A stretch of DNA of 64,000 nucleotides, taken from positions 57,103-121,102 of the forward strand of contig JBMNIZ010000006.1 in NCBI GenBank assembly GCA_050951405.1. The letters are read 5' to 3'. The stretch comes from JBMNIZ01 sp050951405 (GTDB lineage: Bacteria > Bacillota > DULZ01). The translations under genes were made by a program, and so were the position numbers. Below are positions 8,913 to 17,951 of the stretch, piece by piece (position 1 is the first letter of the stretch; each line of letters opens with the position of its first letter). The notes below the pieces were generated by a model. The model was not told the DNA's origin. It was given only the letters and a program-made list of their open reading frames with translations, and searched no databases.

Positions 8913-9590
8913 ATGACCATTACCCACGGGGAAATACTGCTGCGCCTGGTGCTGGCCACGGCTCTCGGCGCCATCATCGGCTATGAAAGAGAGAGCACCA
9001 ATCACTACGCCGGTTTAAGGACCCACATGCTGGTCTCGGTCAGCTCTGCCCTGATCGGTTTAGGTTCGCTGCTTATCTTTGAACAATATCACCAGGTCAC
9101 CACCATGGATCCCTTGCGGGTCAGCGCCCAGGTCATTTCCGGCATCGGTTTTTTGGGAGCAGGGTGCCATCCTCAAGCATGGATCCACCATCAGCGGCCT
9201 CACCACCGCTGCCAGTCTTTGGGGCATTGCTGCCGTAGGTTTGTTCACCGGCTTAGGAGTCATCGTTCCTGCCCTGATGGCTACTTTCCATCATTTATTT
9301 GGCGCTGGCTTTGGCCCGTTATTCGGACCATGTCATCAAGAAAAAAGCCCTTCTATCCATTGATATTTTTGCCCAGGATGCCATCGGCCAAATCGGGGAA
9401 ATCGGCTCCACTCTCTCCGACCACGGCTTCAAGCATCAAAAAAATCAATATTGAGAACCAGGGCGGAAACGATATTATCATTCACCTGCTGGTGGAGGGC
9501 TACGGTAGCCAAAAACCTGAACGGGCTTGAAAACCCTAGACCGCCGAACTGCAAAAGGCCAAGGGAGTAAAAAGCATTAACATCGAATAA
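8913..9590 (+). pseudogene. MgtC/SapB family membrane protein, multiply frameshifted
   Basis: The N-terminus (ALGAIIGYERES, GLRTHMLVSVSSALIGLGS) is a clear MgtC/SapB signature. The reading frame then breaks near 9165, 9290, 9433 and several times at 9510-9550. Translating across the breaks gives GAILKHGSTISGLTTAASLWGIAAVG, then a C-terminal domain, then KAKGVKSINIE and TAA at 9590. At least six indels fall within ~430 bp although the residues stay conserved. The start is ATG 8913 after GGGAGGGG. MgtC proteins are linked to magnesium and stress physiology. Whether this is decay or poor assembly cannot be told here. Confidence 0.8.
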
Positions 9591-10581
9591 GTATGCACAG
9601 AAAGAAGGCCTCAGATCCACGGGCCTTCTTTTTCCTTGCGAATGTATCCCGAGCAAACGGATTTCCGGGCTTTTCCCTTTTGCGGTAGGGATGCCGGGGC
9701 CTTGATCCTCTTAGCGCTTTTCCCCCAGGAAGAACAGGGCATATGGTACCCGGTCCGGCATGAGCACCGATAATGGGCCCGATATGATTGATTATGACCT
9801 CTTTCACCTGCACCTTTTCCATGATCATTTCCTTCAACTGCTCCGCTTCCTCCAGAACATCCCCGTGACTGATGGCCACCACCTGCTCCTCCGGATCAAC
9901 TATTTTTTCCAGCAGCTTATCCCGCAAGTATTTCAGGGCTTTGCCCCGTCCCCTCACCTTGGTCACTGGTACCAGACGTCCATTGGCATCCACATGCAGA
10001 ATAGGTTTAACATTTAAGACCGTCCCCACCAAAGCCGCCGTGCTGGAAAGACGGCCTCCTCTTTTCAGGTGGCCCAAATCCTCCACTGTAAACCAATGGT
10101 TCATTCTGGGAATATTGTCATTTAGCCAGGCCACAATCTCTTCCCGGGAAGCGCCTTTTTTTTGCATTTCCAGGGCATAATAAACTAAAAGCCCCTGCCC
10201 CAAGGAAGCGCTGCGGGAATCGATCACCGCAATGTCCGCTCCCGCTTCTTCCGCCGAAAGCAGTTCCCGGGCGGTCATGGCGCTGTTGAAAGTACCGCTG
10301 AGGGCCGACGAAAAAGCGATGTAAATTACTCCCTGCCCTTGGGCCAAATAGCTTTTAAAAACCTCGGTAAAAGTATGCACATTCACCTGGGAAGTGGTGG
10401 GCAAAGCCCCCTTTTTTACCCCGTCATAAAAAGCCTGATAGGATATGGTCTTGCCAAAGTCGTCTATGTAATCCTTACCCTGGAAATTAAAGGAAAGATT
10501 GACCACCGGCAGACGGTTTTCTTCCATGAATTTTAAAGGCAGATCACTGCATGAATCAGTCATTATGACAATATTTTTCAT
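9577..10581 (-). CDS. DegV family (fatty-acid-binding) protein, C-terminus frameshifted
   Basis: DegV proteins bind fatty acids and, as FakB, hand them to a fatty acid kinase. The N-terminus IVIMTDSCSDLP, FSSALSGTFNSA, the DLGHLKRGGRLSS loop and the HIGPIIGAHAGPGT motif are all present. After GPGT the frame shifts at CATATG (near 9743-9747). One base removed gives the usual family ending ALFFLGEKR and a stop at 9711. The open frame as read instead continues ~45 residues through the terminator into mgtC. The natural gene is therefore about 9711-10581, ~290 residues, normal for DegV. Confidence 0.85.
   Translation of the reverse strand: MKNIVIMTDSCSDLPLKFMEENRLPVVNLSFNFQGKDYIDDFGKTISYQAFYDGVKKGALPTTSQVNVHTFTEVFKSYLAQGQGVIYIAFSSALSGTFNSAMTARELLSAEEAGADIAVIDSRSASLGQGLLVYYALEMQKKGASREEIVAWLNDNIPRMNHWFTVEDLGHLKRGGRLSSTAALVGTVLNVKPILHVDANGRLVPVTKVRGRGKALKYLRDKLLEKIVDPEEQVVAISHGDVLEEAEQLKEMIMEKVQVKEVIINHIGPIIGAHAGPGTICPVLPGGKALRGSRPRHPYRKREKPGNPFARDTFARKKKARGSEAFFLCILIRC
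9602..9633 (+). terminator. rho-independent terminator after mgtC
   Basis: A perfect 9-bp stem (AAGAAGGCC at 9602-9610 with GGCCTTCTT at 9622-9630) is followed by a T run. It sits 12 nt after the mgtC stop, and its A-rich left flank could also serve the opposing degV gene. Confidence 0.8.
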
Positions 10582-10613
10582 TTATTTCTCTCCTTCCCCG
10601 ATGCCAAAAATCT

Positions 10614-10633
10614 GGGCAGCTGGCAAGCTGCCC
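10614..10633. repeat. inverted repeat in the degV leader
   Basis: GGGCAGC and GCTGCCC, separated by 6 nt, lie ~33 bp upstream of the degV start. They could form a leader hairpin or a regulator site. There is no T run, so it is not a terminator. Confidence 0.35.
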
Positions 10634-10738
10634 CTATCACTTTCTACATATTTTGGAAAAATCCTGCTGCAATTCTTTCAGCGGACTGATATTTCACTTT
10701 CCTATTATTCTTCCCCAACAAAAAACTTTTTCCTCCAT

Positions 10739-10762
10739 AAAAAATCCCCCTAAAAAGGGGGA
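10739..10762 (-). terminator. terminator after the SPASM-like radical SAM gene
   Basis: A TCCCCC/GGGGGA stem with a 6-nt loop is followed by six T on the minus strand. It lies just after the stop at 10768. Confidence 0.8.
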
Positions 10763-10767
10763 AACCT

Positions 10768-12156
10768 CTAGCTGACTATTCTCTGCTTTTCTTTTTCCTC
10801 TTTTTGTCTTTGGCTCTCCCGCCACAATTCATCGGCCACTGCCGCCCATTTGCGGGCAGCCTCCCGGCATTTGTCGGTCAACTCCTCTACCGGTTCTCCA
10901 TCTCCAGCTTGAGTAGATCTGGCCCCCGCTTCCAAAACCATCTCTTTTAACCGATCGGGGTTATCCAAGCAGGGACAAGGCCTTAAATGGTTCTGGTTGA
11001 AAGGCTGCTTCTGTCTGTATTGCTGAAAAAGAGGGGATTGTAATGCTTCCAGAAGACTTACGTCCCGGATGTTCACATTGGAATAATGGATAAAAGCACA
11101 AGGCTCCACATCTCCGGCAGCGTTAATATGGAGATAACAGCGGCCGCCAGCAATACAACCGTCAACGAATTCTCCGTCATTCCAGAAATCAATGAGGAAG
11201 CAGGGCTTTTCCGCCCGGAGTTCTCGGATTCGGTGATACATATATTTCCTCTGTTCCGGCGTCACCAGGAAATCCAACTTGGCCTCCTTGCCAATGGGCA
11301 TATAAGTAAAATACCAGCCGAACATACATCCTTTATCGATCAAATGGTCCACAAAAGCATCGGAAACCACCACTTCCGTATTGTACCGATGGTAGCAGGT
11401 GGAGAAGCCAAATCCCACTCCTTCCTCCCGTAAATGATCCATGGCCTCCATCACCTTTTGGTAAGTACCCTCGCCCCTGCGCATATCGGTCTCTTTTTCA
11501 AAACCCTCCACACTGATGGCTAAGGCGAAGTTCCCCACCCGGGCCAGCCGGCGTGCATAATCCCGGTCGATCAAGGTGGCATTGGTAAAGGCCAAGAAGA
11601 AACAATCCTGATGCTTCTCTGCCAGGGCAATGATATCCTTTTTCCGCAGGGTAGGCTCACCGCCTGAATAAATATACATATAAATGGCCAGCTCTTTCCC
11701 CTGCCGAATGATATCATCCAGCTGTTCATAAGTCAGCGAACTCTGCTTATCATACTCAGAGGCCCAACAGCCGGTACATTTTAAGTTACAGGCAGAAGTG
11801 GGATCCATCAGGATGGCCCAGGGAATGTTGCACTGGTATTTTTTCCTCAGCTCTATCTTTTCCGGTGAAGCCGTCATGGCGGAATTGAAAAAGAAATTAC
11901 GGATCAACAGGCGGCGGGTTTTTGGATTGACTTCCGAAAAGACTCTTTTCATCAGTTGATGCCAATTATTATCCGGATTTTCCGCGATTTCATAAAAAGC
12001 CTTTAAAACTTTCCGATGATCTTCCAATTTGACCAAACGATCGGCAACCCGCAGTATCTTGGAAATATTCCCCATAGGGTTCCGGTCCACATACCAAAGA
12101 GCTTCTTTAATGAGCAGGTCATTCATCCAACGTTTTACTCTTCCCATCCTTTTCAC
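10768..12156 (-). CDS. radical SAM protein with C-terminal cysteine cluster
   Basis: A 462-residue radical SAM enzyme. The core motif is CNLKCTGC near residue 123, with the SAM-binding YSGGEPTLR after it. The C-terminal half has further cysteines (DGCIAGGRCYLHINAAGDVEPC and RPCPC) like the auxiliary-cluster region of SPASM/twitch enzymes. The N-terminal ~100 residues are helical without known motif. The last ~60 residues are rich in Lys and Glu. It follows a TetR-family gene by 51 bp, so the pair may be one unit. No peptide precursor was recognised nearby, so the substrate is unknown. Confidence 0.85.
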   Translation of the reverse strand: MKRMGRVKRWMNDLLIKEALWYVDRNPMGNISKILRVADRLVKLEDHRKVLKAFYEIAENPDNNWHQLMKRVFSEVNPKTRRLLIRNFFFNSAMTASPEKIELRKKYQCNIPWAILMDPTSACNLKCTGCWASEYDKQSSLTYEQLDDIIRQGKELAIYMYIYSGGEPTLRKKDIIALAEKHQDCFFLAFTNATLIDRDYARRLARVGNFALAISVEGFEKETDMRRGEGTYQKVMEAMDHLREEGVGFGFSTCYHRYNTEVVVSDAFVDHLIDKGCMFGWYFTYMPIGKEAKLDFLVTPEQRKYMYHRIRELRAEKPCFLIDFWNDGEFVDGCIAGGRCYLHINAAGDVEPCAFIHYSNVNIRDVSLLEALQSPLFQQYRQKQPFNQNHLRPCPCLDNPDRLKEMVLEAGARSTQAGDGEPVEELTDKCREAARKWAAVADELWRESQRQKEEKEKQRIVS

Positions 12157-12207
12157 CTCCGGGAATTCTTTATCGACATAGCTGTCTAAATAATTTTAAA
12201 AAAATTT

Positions 12208-12732
12208 TCACCCCCTCAAACCGTCAATTAATAGATAAACTGCCTGTAAATGCTCCTCGGACTTCATCTTTTTGTTCCAAGTTTTCTCCAGGAAAAGGGA
12301 TTCCACCAGGGCAAAAAGGACGGAGGACATGGCTTCATCATCGGTCTCCTTCATTTCCCCGGCATCAATGGCTTCCCGGATCAGTTGGTTAAAAATTTGC
12401 CTGATTTGCAGCAAATCCTGATGAAGATGCTCTTCCACCTTATGGTTTGTCATTTTTAAAAGCAGCCAGAGCTCGGAAAAAATCACCATCATGTTGTTGC
12501 GCTCATAGTTCTCCACGGCAGTCCCAATAATCTTTTTAATTTTATCCAGAGAAGATAAGGCCCTCAGCCTGGCAATCCGGTTGCATTCCCTTTTCAATTT
12601 CTCAAATTCCTTCCTGATGGCGAAAAAGAAAATCTCCTCTTTGTTTTTGAAATACTGGTATAGGCTGGTCCGGCCCATGCCGCATTCAGCGGCAATATCG
12701 GAAAGATTGGTACCGTGATAACCCTTCGCCAC
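12208..12732 (-). CDS. TetR/AcrR family transcriptional regulator
   Basis: The DNA-binding motif GTNLSDIAAECGMGRTSLYQYFKNKEEIFF is a standard TetR helix-turn-helix; the rest is a helical ligand domain of ~130 residues. The GTG at 12732 would remove the first helix. The frame stays open upstream to a TAG at 12808-12810, and the ~25 codons in between read KIIDYDKKRKEIAGKAVGIF, exactly the expected TetR start. No ATG, GTG or TTG is available there. A rare start codon (for example ATT near 12796) or a missing base is likely. It probably controls the adjacent radical SAM gene. Confidence 0.85.
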   Translation of the reverse strand: MAKGYHGTNLSDIAAECGMGRTSLYQYFKNKEEIFFFAIRKEFEKLKRECNRIARLRALSSLDKIKKIIGTAVENYERNNMMVIFSELWLLLKMTNHKVEEHLHQDLLQIRQIFNQLIREAIDAGEMKETDDEAMSSVLFALVESLFLEKTWNKKMKSEEHLQAVYLLIDGLRG

Positions 12733-12913
12733 AAAAATTCCTACAGCCTTACCTGCAATTTCTTTCCTCTTCTTGTCATAATCGATAATTTTGGGAATTG
12801 TAAAAACCTACTTTCTTTATTAAGATATATTCTCTCTATTTCTATGCTATCCAGTTTCTTTTTTTCTGTCAATAATCTGCGTCATTTTTTTCGACATTGA
12901 TGTCTAAGATTTT

Positions 12914-14350
12914 TCATTTGTCTTCCCCCTGGAACCAGACCTGCTTTAAGAGCTGCACCGCCGGTTGAATATGTTCCAGCCGGATCCCTCCGTAGGACAG
13001 CAGGACCAGCGGATAACCTGCCTCCTCCTGGCGAAACAAGTAGTTGGAGATGGGGATAACCTTCACCCCTACTTTTTCCGCCCGGAGGACAATTTCTTCC
13101 GGGGGGAGGGGGGATCTGAGTTCCAGCAACACATGAAGGCCGGTTTCCCTGCCGATCACCCTTACTTTATCTTTCATCACTTTCTCAACGGTGTGGATGA
13201 GCAGCTGATTCTTCCGGGCGTATATTTTTCTCACTTTCCGGATATGCTTCTCCAGCAAACCGTCTCTCATGAATAAAGCCAAGGCCATCTGCTCAATCTG
13301 AGAGGAAGTTTGATTATAGCGGCTTTTCTTTCTCAAGTAATCATCCACTAAATTGGGAGGCAAAACCATGTAACTGATCCGGATGGCCGGCAGGAGAATT
13401 TTGGAAAAAGAACCCAAGTAAACCACCCGGGCGCCCCCATCCAGTCCCTGCAAAGAGGGGATGGGGCGTCCAAAATATCTCAGTTCACTGTCGTAATCAT
13501 CTTCAATAATCAATCCATCCCGCTTATGGGCCCATTTCAGCAACTGAAGGCGCTTGGCGATGGGCATCACCGCCCCCATGGGAAATTGGTTGGAAGGACT
13601 CACATAAACGACGCGGGTTGCGCTGCGGGAAAGGGCCTTCAAGTCGATACCGTCTTCTTCCAAGCCGATGGGTTCAATCTGAAAATCCTGATCGCGGAAA
13701 ATATAACGGGCCTGCTGAAAACCCGGGTCTTCAAAAGCGATTTTCCGGCCAAAAGGCAACAGCAGGCCACAAAGAATACCTAAAAGGATCTGCACCCCCG
13801 CACCCACCACCACTTGAGCAGGGGAACAAACTACCCCGCGGGATCGGCCCACATAAGAGGCAATTTCTTTTCTCAGTTCATATTCCCCTTGGGGAGATCC
13901 ATAAGTCAAGAAACGCTCCGTGTCCCCCGCCAGGGCCTTGTTCAGGTATCTTCTCCATAGGGAAAAATCAAAACTGCCTTGATCAATATAGTCATTGCGA
14001 AAATCATAATAGACTTTTCCCCGGTCGGAATATTCTCCGGCCCAGCCTCTCTCCGGTAGAAACCTGGATGAAAAAGAATCCTTCTCCCCGTCCATATCCC
14101 CATTGATAACATTGACAAAAAAACCCACCTTGGGTTTGGCGGAAAGATAACCTTCAGCAACCAACTGCTGATAAGCGCTTTCCACGGTGGTTTTGCTGAT
14201 TTGAAAATCCACAGACATTCGTCTCACTGAAGGCAAACGCAGGCCCGGTTCCAATCGCCCGGAGATGATGGCTTCTTTCAGCTCCCGGTACAACTGAAGA
14301 TAAAGGGGTGCAGAAGCGGACCTGTTCAATTCCATTGCCAGCGGAAGCAT
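12914..14350 (-). CDS. MocR-type regulator (GntR wHTH fused to aminotransferase class I domain)
   Basis: A 478-residue fusion. Residues ~12-80 form a GntR winged helix (YRELKEAIISGRLEPGLRLPSVRRM, then ISKTTVESAYQQLVAEGYL). Residues ~110-470 form a PLP-binding fold-type I domain, with SFSKILLPAIRISYM holding the PLP lysine and YVSPSNQFPMG and IEDDYDSELRY also visible. MocR proteins use PLP as effector; the best-known member, PdxR, controls vitamin B6 supply. It is divergent from an ECF S-component gene, with spaced GGTCA boxes between them, so it likely regulates that transporter. Confidence 0.9.
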   Translation of the reverse strand: MLPLAMELNRSASAPLYLQLYRELKEAIISGRLEPGLRLPSVRRMSVDFQISKTTVESAYQQLVAEGYLSAKPKVGFFVNVINGDMDGEKDSFSSRFLPERGWAGEYSDRGKVYYDFRNDYIDQGSFDFSLWRRYLNKALAGDTERFLTYGSPQGEYELRKEIASYVGRSRGVVCSPAQVVVGAGVQILLGILCGLLLPFGRKIAFEDPGFQQARYIFRDQDFQIEPIGLEEDGIDLKALSRSATRVVYVSPSNQFPMGAVMPIAKRLQLLKWAHKRDGLIIEDDYDSELRYFGRPIPSLQGLDGGARVVYLGSFSKILLPAIRISYMVLPPNLVDDYLRKKSRYNQTSSQIEQMALALFMRDGLLEKHIRKVRKIYARKNQLLIHTVEKVMKDKVRVIGRETGLHVLLELRSPLPPEEIVLRAEKVGVKVIPISNYLFRQEEAGYPLVLLSYGGIRLEHIQPAVQLLKQVWFQGEDK

Positions 14351-14370
14351 GCCCTTCTCCTTTCTGACCT

Positions 14371-14442
14371 GGTCAAAAATTATAAATCTGTCACTTTTCA
14401 GGTGGTCACAATTTAATTATAGTAGGAAATAAAATTAGGTCA
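14371..14442. promoter_or_regulatory. three GGTCA direct repeats, candidate MocR operator
   Basis: GGTCA occurs at 14371-14375, 14404-14408 and 14438-14442 in the 115-bp gap between the MocR gene and the ECF transporter gene. Spacings are 33 and 34 bp, about three DNA turns each. The first two share a longer match (TGGTCA followed by an AT-rich stretch). MocR regulators are known to bind direct repeats, so these are good candidates. A weak -10 (TATAGT, 14418-14423) overlaps the array. Confidence 0.5.
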
Positions 14443-14465
14443 AGGGGAAAAATGGAGGTGTCTTC

Positions 14466-15242
14466 ATGAAAAGAAAACAAATACGGCAGCTGACCGGAGG
14501 CGGACTCATGCTGGCCCTGGTCCTTGTGGCCACCTACAGCATTAAAATCCCCGTCCCCTTCACCCAGGGTTATATTCACGGCGGGGACAGCATGATTTTT
14601 CTTGCCGCCATGCTTTTTGGCTGGAAAATCGGCGCTCTGGCCGGCGGGATCGGCTCCTCCCTGGCTGATCTGCTGGGAGGGTATGCTCACTGGGCCTTGC
14701 CCACTTTACTCATCAAGAGCGTCATGGGAGCCCTGGCCGGTTGGGTAGGAAAAGATCTAAAAGATAAGAAGAGCAAATACTCCGGCTTTTTATTAAGCAT
14801 GACCATGGCCGGAGGCTGGTTTGCCTTCATCCTGTCTCTGAAGACCCTTTTAAAAACCCTGGTCACCGCCCGGGCGGCCGAACTGGCCGGGCAAATTAAA
14901 GGCACCGCCAGCGCCGGCGAGGTGCTCCTGCTCAGCCAGAAATTAGAGGGACAGCTTTTCTGGCTGGCCATAGCGGTACCCGTTCTGATCCTGCTTCTTT
15001 CCCTCTACCTGCGCAAAGAAGATCAAAAGCTCTTTGCCGTCTACCGCCTCTTGGGGATGCTTTTGGCCGGAATCTGGATGGTGGCAGGTTACTATGTGGC
15101 CGGGGGGATCATGTACGGAAGCTTTATCGTCCCCATTTTCAGCATACCCTGGAACATGGTCCAATTTATCATCGGGCTGATCATCGCCTACCTGGTCATC
15201 ATCGCCCTGAAAAAAACTCCGGTCAGCACTTTTTTGGAGTGA
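14466..15242 (+). CDS. ECF transporter S component (substrate-binding membrane subunit)
   Basis: A 258-residue, very hydrophobic protein with about six membrane segments. The N-terminal part GGGLMLALVLVATYSIKIPVP and the loop GGDSMIFLAAMLFGWKIGALAGGIGSSLADLL are typical of energy-coupling-factor S components. These proteins capture vitamins and pair with shared EcfA/A'/T subunits encoded elsewhere. A neighbouring divergent MocR regulator hints at a vitamin B6 compound as cargo; that is inference. The start is ATG 14466 after GGAGG. Confidence 0.8.
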   Translation: MKRKQIRQLTGGGLMLALVLVATYSIKIPVPFTQGYIHGGDSMIFLAAMLFGWKIGALAGGIGSSLADLLGGYAHWALPTLLIKSVMGALAGWVGKDLKDKKSKYSGFLLSMTMAGGWFAFILSLKTLLKTLVTARAAELAGQIKGTASAGEVLLLSQKLEGQLFWLAIAVPVLILLLSLYLRKEDQKLFAVYRLLGMLLAGIWMVAGYYVAGGIMYGSFIVPIFSIPWNMVQFIIGLIIAYLVIIALKKTPVSTFLE

Positions 15243-15277
15243 ACTGAACCGGAGAGAAAAAAGCTTTCCTCACCTGG

Positions 15278-16432
15278 CTAAAGCTCAGCCAGGATCTTTT
15301 TCATGCAGAGCAAGACGTAATCTATCTCTTCTTCTGTGGTAAAGTGACCGATACTAAATCTTAAAACCCCTGCCGGAAAAGTACCCATGGTCCGATGGGC
15401 TAAGGGAGCACAGTGCAAGCCGGGCCGAGTCATCACTCCGAACTTCCGATCCAAGAGGAAACACAGCTCGGCATTATCCATACCTTCCACATTGACGGCT
15501 ACAGTACCTGTCTGCTGAACCGGATCCCGGGGTCCGTAGACAATCAGTTCGGGCAGGGCGGCAAGACCTGCCAGCAGCCGGCCGGTCAATTCCGTCTCCC
15601 GTTGGCGGATCTTTTCTACACCCACAGCCTGGAGATAGCGAACTGCCGCTCCCAAAGCCACTATGCCCAAAGTGTTTAGAGTACCGCTTTCAAATTTATC
15701 CGGCAAAAAGTCCGGCTGTTCTCCCTGGTCGGAAACGCTTCCCGTGCCCCCTTCATAAAGGGGACGAAGTCGCTTGGCCACATCTTTCCGGAGACAAAGG
15801 CCGCCAATTCCCATTGGTCCCAAAAGGTGTTTGTGCCCGGTAAAGGCTAAAACGGAAGCATTCAAGTCCTGAAAATCCAGGGGATAGCAGCCTGCCGTCT
15901 GGGCGGCATCAATCACCAGATCCAGCCCATAAGCCCCGGCCAGTTCCCCCAATTCCTTGATGGGAACCAGGGTGCCCATCACATTGGAAGCATGGGTAGC
16001 CACAATCATCCGAGTCCTGGAGTTAATTAATTTCTCCACCTTTTCCAAATCCAGGTGACCCTGGGGACTGGTGGGCAGTACGGTATAAGTAACCCCTCTC
16101 TCCCGCTGCAGGGCATGAAGAGGGCGTAAAACCGCATTGTGTTCCAATCCGGTGATCAAAACATGGTCCCCTTCTCCCAAAAGCCCTTTCATGGCCAGAT
16201 TGAGAGCCAAAGTCACATTCTGAGTAAAAATCACCTGATTGGCCTCCGGCACATGAAAAAAATCCGCCAAGGCCTCCCTTCCTTCCATCACCCTTCTTCC
16301 CGCTTCCAAGGACAGGCCGTAACCGCCCCTTCCCGGATTGCAATTAATCTCCAGAAAAAATTCCTCCAAGGCCCGGAAAACCTCTGGAGGTTTCTGACGG
16401 CTGGTGGCGGCATTATCCAAATAAACCTGCAT
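15278..16432 (-). CDS. cysteine desulfurase family protein (aminotransferase class V)
   Basis: A ~384-residue PLP enzyme of the NifS/SufS fold. MQVYLDNAATSRQKPPEV opens the protein, the PLP lysine is in VLAFTGHKHLLGPMGIGG, and the catalytic loop holds Cys in RPGLHCAPLAHRTMGT. The ATG at 16432 is chosen because GAGGTGA precedes it. This EF2568-like subgroup is known to accompany yedE, tusA-like yedF and DUF3343 genes in selenium-related clusters, as here on the opposite strand. It likely mobilises sulfur or selenium from cysteine or selenocysteine. Confidence 0.85.
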   Translation of the reverse strand: MQVYLDNAATSRQKPPEVFRALEEFFLEINCNPGRGGYGLSLEAGRRVMEGREALADFFHVPEANQVIFTQNVTLALNLAMKGLLGEGDHVLITGLEHNAVLRPLHALQRERGVTYTVLPTSPQGHLDLEKVEKLINSRTRMIVATHASNVMGTLVPIKELGELAGAYGLDLVIDAAQTAGCYPLDFQDLNASVLAFTGHKHLLGPMGIGGLCLRKDVAKRLRPLYEGGTGSVSDQGEQPDFLPDKFESGTLNTLGIVALGAAVRYLQAVGVEKIRQRETELTGRLLAGLAALPELIVYGPRDPVQQTGTVAVNVEGMDNAELCFLLDRKFGVMTRPGLHCAPLAHRTMGTFPAGVLRFSIGHFTTEEEIDYVLLCMKKILAEL

Positions 16433-16504
16433 CTCTTTCACCTCAACAGCATTTTACCACAATTAATCAACGGCAAGAAAAAAATCTAAAAAAATCTGGG
16501 GTTA

Positions 16505-16527
16505 GGCCATAAAAAAAACTTATGGCC
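16505..16527. repeat. inverted repeat between cysteine desulfurase and yedE
   Basis: GGCCATAA and TTATGGCC are separated by 7 nt, with GGGG/CCCC further out that could lengthen the stem. It sits between two divergent genes of the same pathway. No T run follows on either side, so an operator or leader structure is more likely than a terminator. Confidence 0.4.
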
Positions 16528-16642
16528 AGGACCCCAAACATAAAATACTTCTATTTTACATTTGATGTTTTCTTCTTTATCGTAAGTATTAATATTACAA
16601 ATATTTCATTTGAATTAAAGATTAAGGGGGAGGTAATGAGAT

Positions 16643-17731
16643 TTGAAGAAATCCAGCATCATCATCGCCGGAGGAATTGTGGGCCTGCTGGCGGCTTTAT
16701 TAGTAAAATTTGGCAACCCCACCAATATGGGCATCTGCGTGGCCTGTTTTTATCGGGATATTACCGGCGCCCTTGGACTCCACCGGGCGGCTGCAGTCCA
16801 ATATATCAGGCCGGAGATTATCGGTTTCATTCTGGGTGCTTTTATCTTGGCTCTTGCCAAAAAGGAATTCAAGCCCAGCGGAGGCTCTTCTCCTCTGATC
16901 AGATTTGTTTTGGGCTTTTTTGTCATGATCGGGGCCCTGGCCTTTCTGGGCTGTCCCCTGCGGATGATCCTGCGCCTGGCCAACGGTGACCTCAATGCCT
17001 TAATCGGACTGGTCGGTTACGTCTTTGGCATTTTCATCGGCCTTCAATTTATTAAAAACGGTTTCACCTTGGGAAGAAGTACCCCGCAACCTGTAGCCAA
17101 CGGTTTGATCATGCCGGTCCTGGCCCTGGTCTTGCTCCTTTTTGCCTTGGTCAAACCAGCCTTTATCCTTTTCAGCCAGGAAGGTCCGGGATCCTTACAC
17201 GCACCTCTTCTTCTCAGTCTTGCTGCCGGCCTGGTCACCGGAGCCCTTGTCCAGAGGACGCGCCTCTGCACTGTGGGCGGCTTTCGGGATGCCATCCTCA
17301 TCCAAGACTACCATCTGCTCAGCGGTTTGGCGGGAGTTTTTGTTTTCGCTCTCTTGGGCAACCTAATCTTTAACCCGGCAGGTTTTCATCTCGGCTTTAC
17401 CGACCAACCCATCGCTCATAATGACTTTCTCTGGAATTTTCTCGGCATGACCTTAGTGGGACTTGGTTCGGTGCTGTTGGGCGGCTGCCCTTTGAGGCAA
17501 ACTATTCTTGCCGCTGAAGGAAACGCCGATGCTTCCTTGGCCGTCCTGGGTTTGATGGCCGGAGCGGCCTTTGCCCATAACTTTGGACTGGCCGCCAGCC
17601 CGCAAGGAGTACCCCTCAACGGACAGATAGCTGTCATCATCGGTTTAGTTGTAGTCTTGGCCATCGGCTGGTCGGTTATGCGGAAGCAAGCTGTTAATAT
17701 AGGGAAGGAGGGTGCTGTCATTGGCCGATAG
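16643..17731 (+). CDS. yedE: YedE-like putative selenium/sulfur transporter
   Basis: A 362-residue membrane protein of the YeeE/YedE family with about ten hydrophobic segments. Paired signature motifs around cysteines are GNPTNMGICVACFYRDI, FLGCPLRMILRLANGD, RTRLCTVGGFRDAIL and LLGGCPLRQTILAAEGNADA, as in YeeE thiosulfate channels. The start is TTG 16643, with GGGGGAGG upstream. The selenium-associated YedE subgroup occurs with TusA-like, DUF3343 and cysteine desulfurase genes. Transport of a selenium or sulfur species is the likely role. Confidence 0.85.
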   Translation: MKKSSIIIAGGIVGLLAALLVKFGNPTNMGICVACFYRDITGALGLHRAAAVQYIRPEIIGFILGAFILALAKKEFKPSGGSSPLIRFVLGFFVMIGALAFLGCPLRMILRLANGDLNALIGLVGYVFGIFIGLQFIKNGFTLGRSTPQPVANGLIMPVLALVLLLFALVKPAFILFSQEGPGSLHAPLLLSLAAGLVTGALVQRTRLCTVGGFRDAILIQDYHLLSGLAGVFVFALLGNLIFNPAGFHLGFTDQPIAHNDFLWNFLGMTLVGLGSVLLGGCPLRQTILAAEGNADASLAVLGLMAGAAFAHNFGLAASPQGVPLNGQIAVIIGLVVVLAIGWSVMRKQAVNIGKEGAVIGR

Positions 17732-17933
17732 AATTGTTGATGCCCGGGGCAGATCCTGTCCGGAACCGGTGGTGATGACGAAAAAGGCTTTGGAAACTAT
17801 TCAGGGAGAATTCCAAGTTTTGGTGGACAGTGAAGTTGCCCGGGAAAATGTGCAAAGATTTGCCCAAAACAAAGGTTGTCAAGTCCGGATGGAAGAGGGA
17901 GGCAACGAATGGAAGATCACTATTTCACCCTGA
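17721..17933 (+). CDS. TusA-like sulfurtransferase (YedF N-terminal type)
   Basis: A 70-residue TusA-fold protein with the active cysteine in RSCPEPVVMTKKAL. It matches the N-terminal domain of selenium-metabolism YedF (about 200 residues) but lacks the C-terminal half. TTG 17721 is preferred because AAGGAGG lies 9 nt upstream; the gene overlaps the end of yedE. It probably carries sulfur or selenium as a persulfide or perselenide between the desulfurase and an acceptor. Confidence 0.85.
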   Translation: MADRIVDARGRSCPEPVVMTKKALETIQGEFQVLVDSEVARENVQRFAQNKGCQVRMEEGGNEWKITISP

Positions 17934-17951
17934 AAAAAGAGGGAAGAATTG

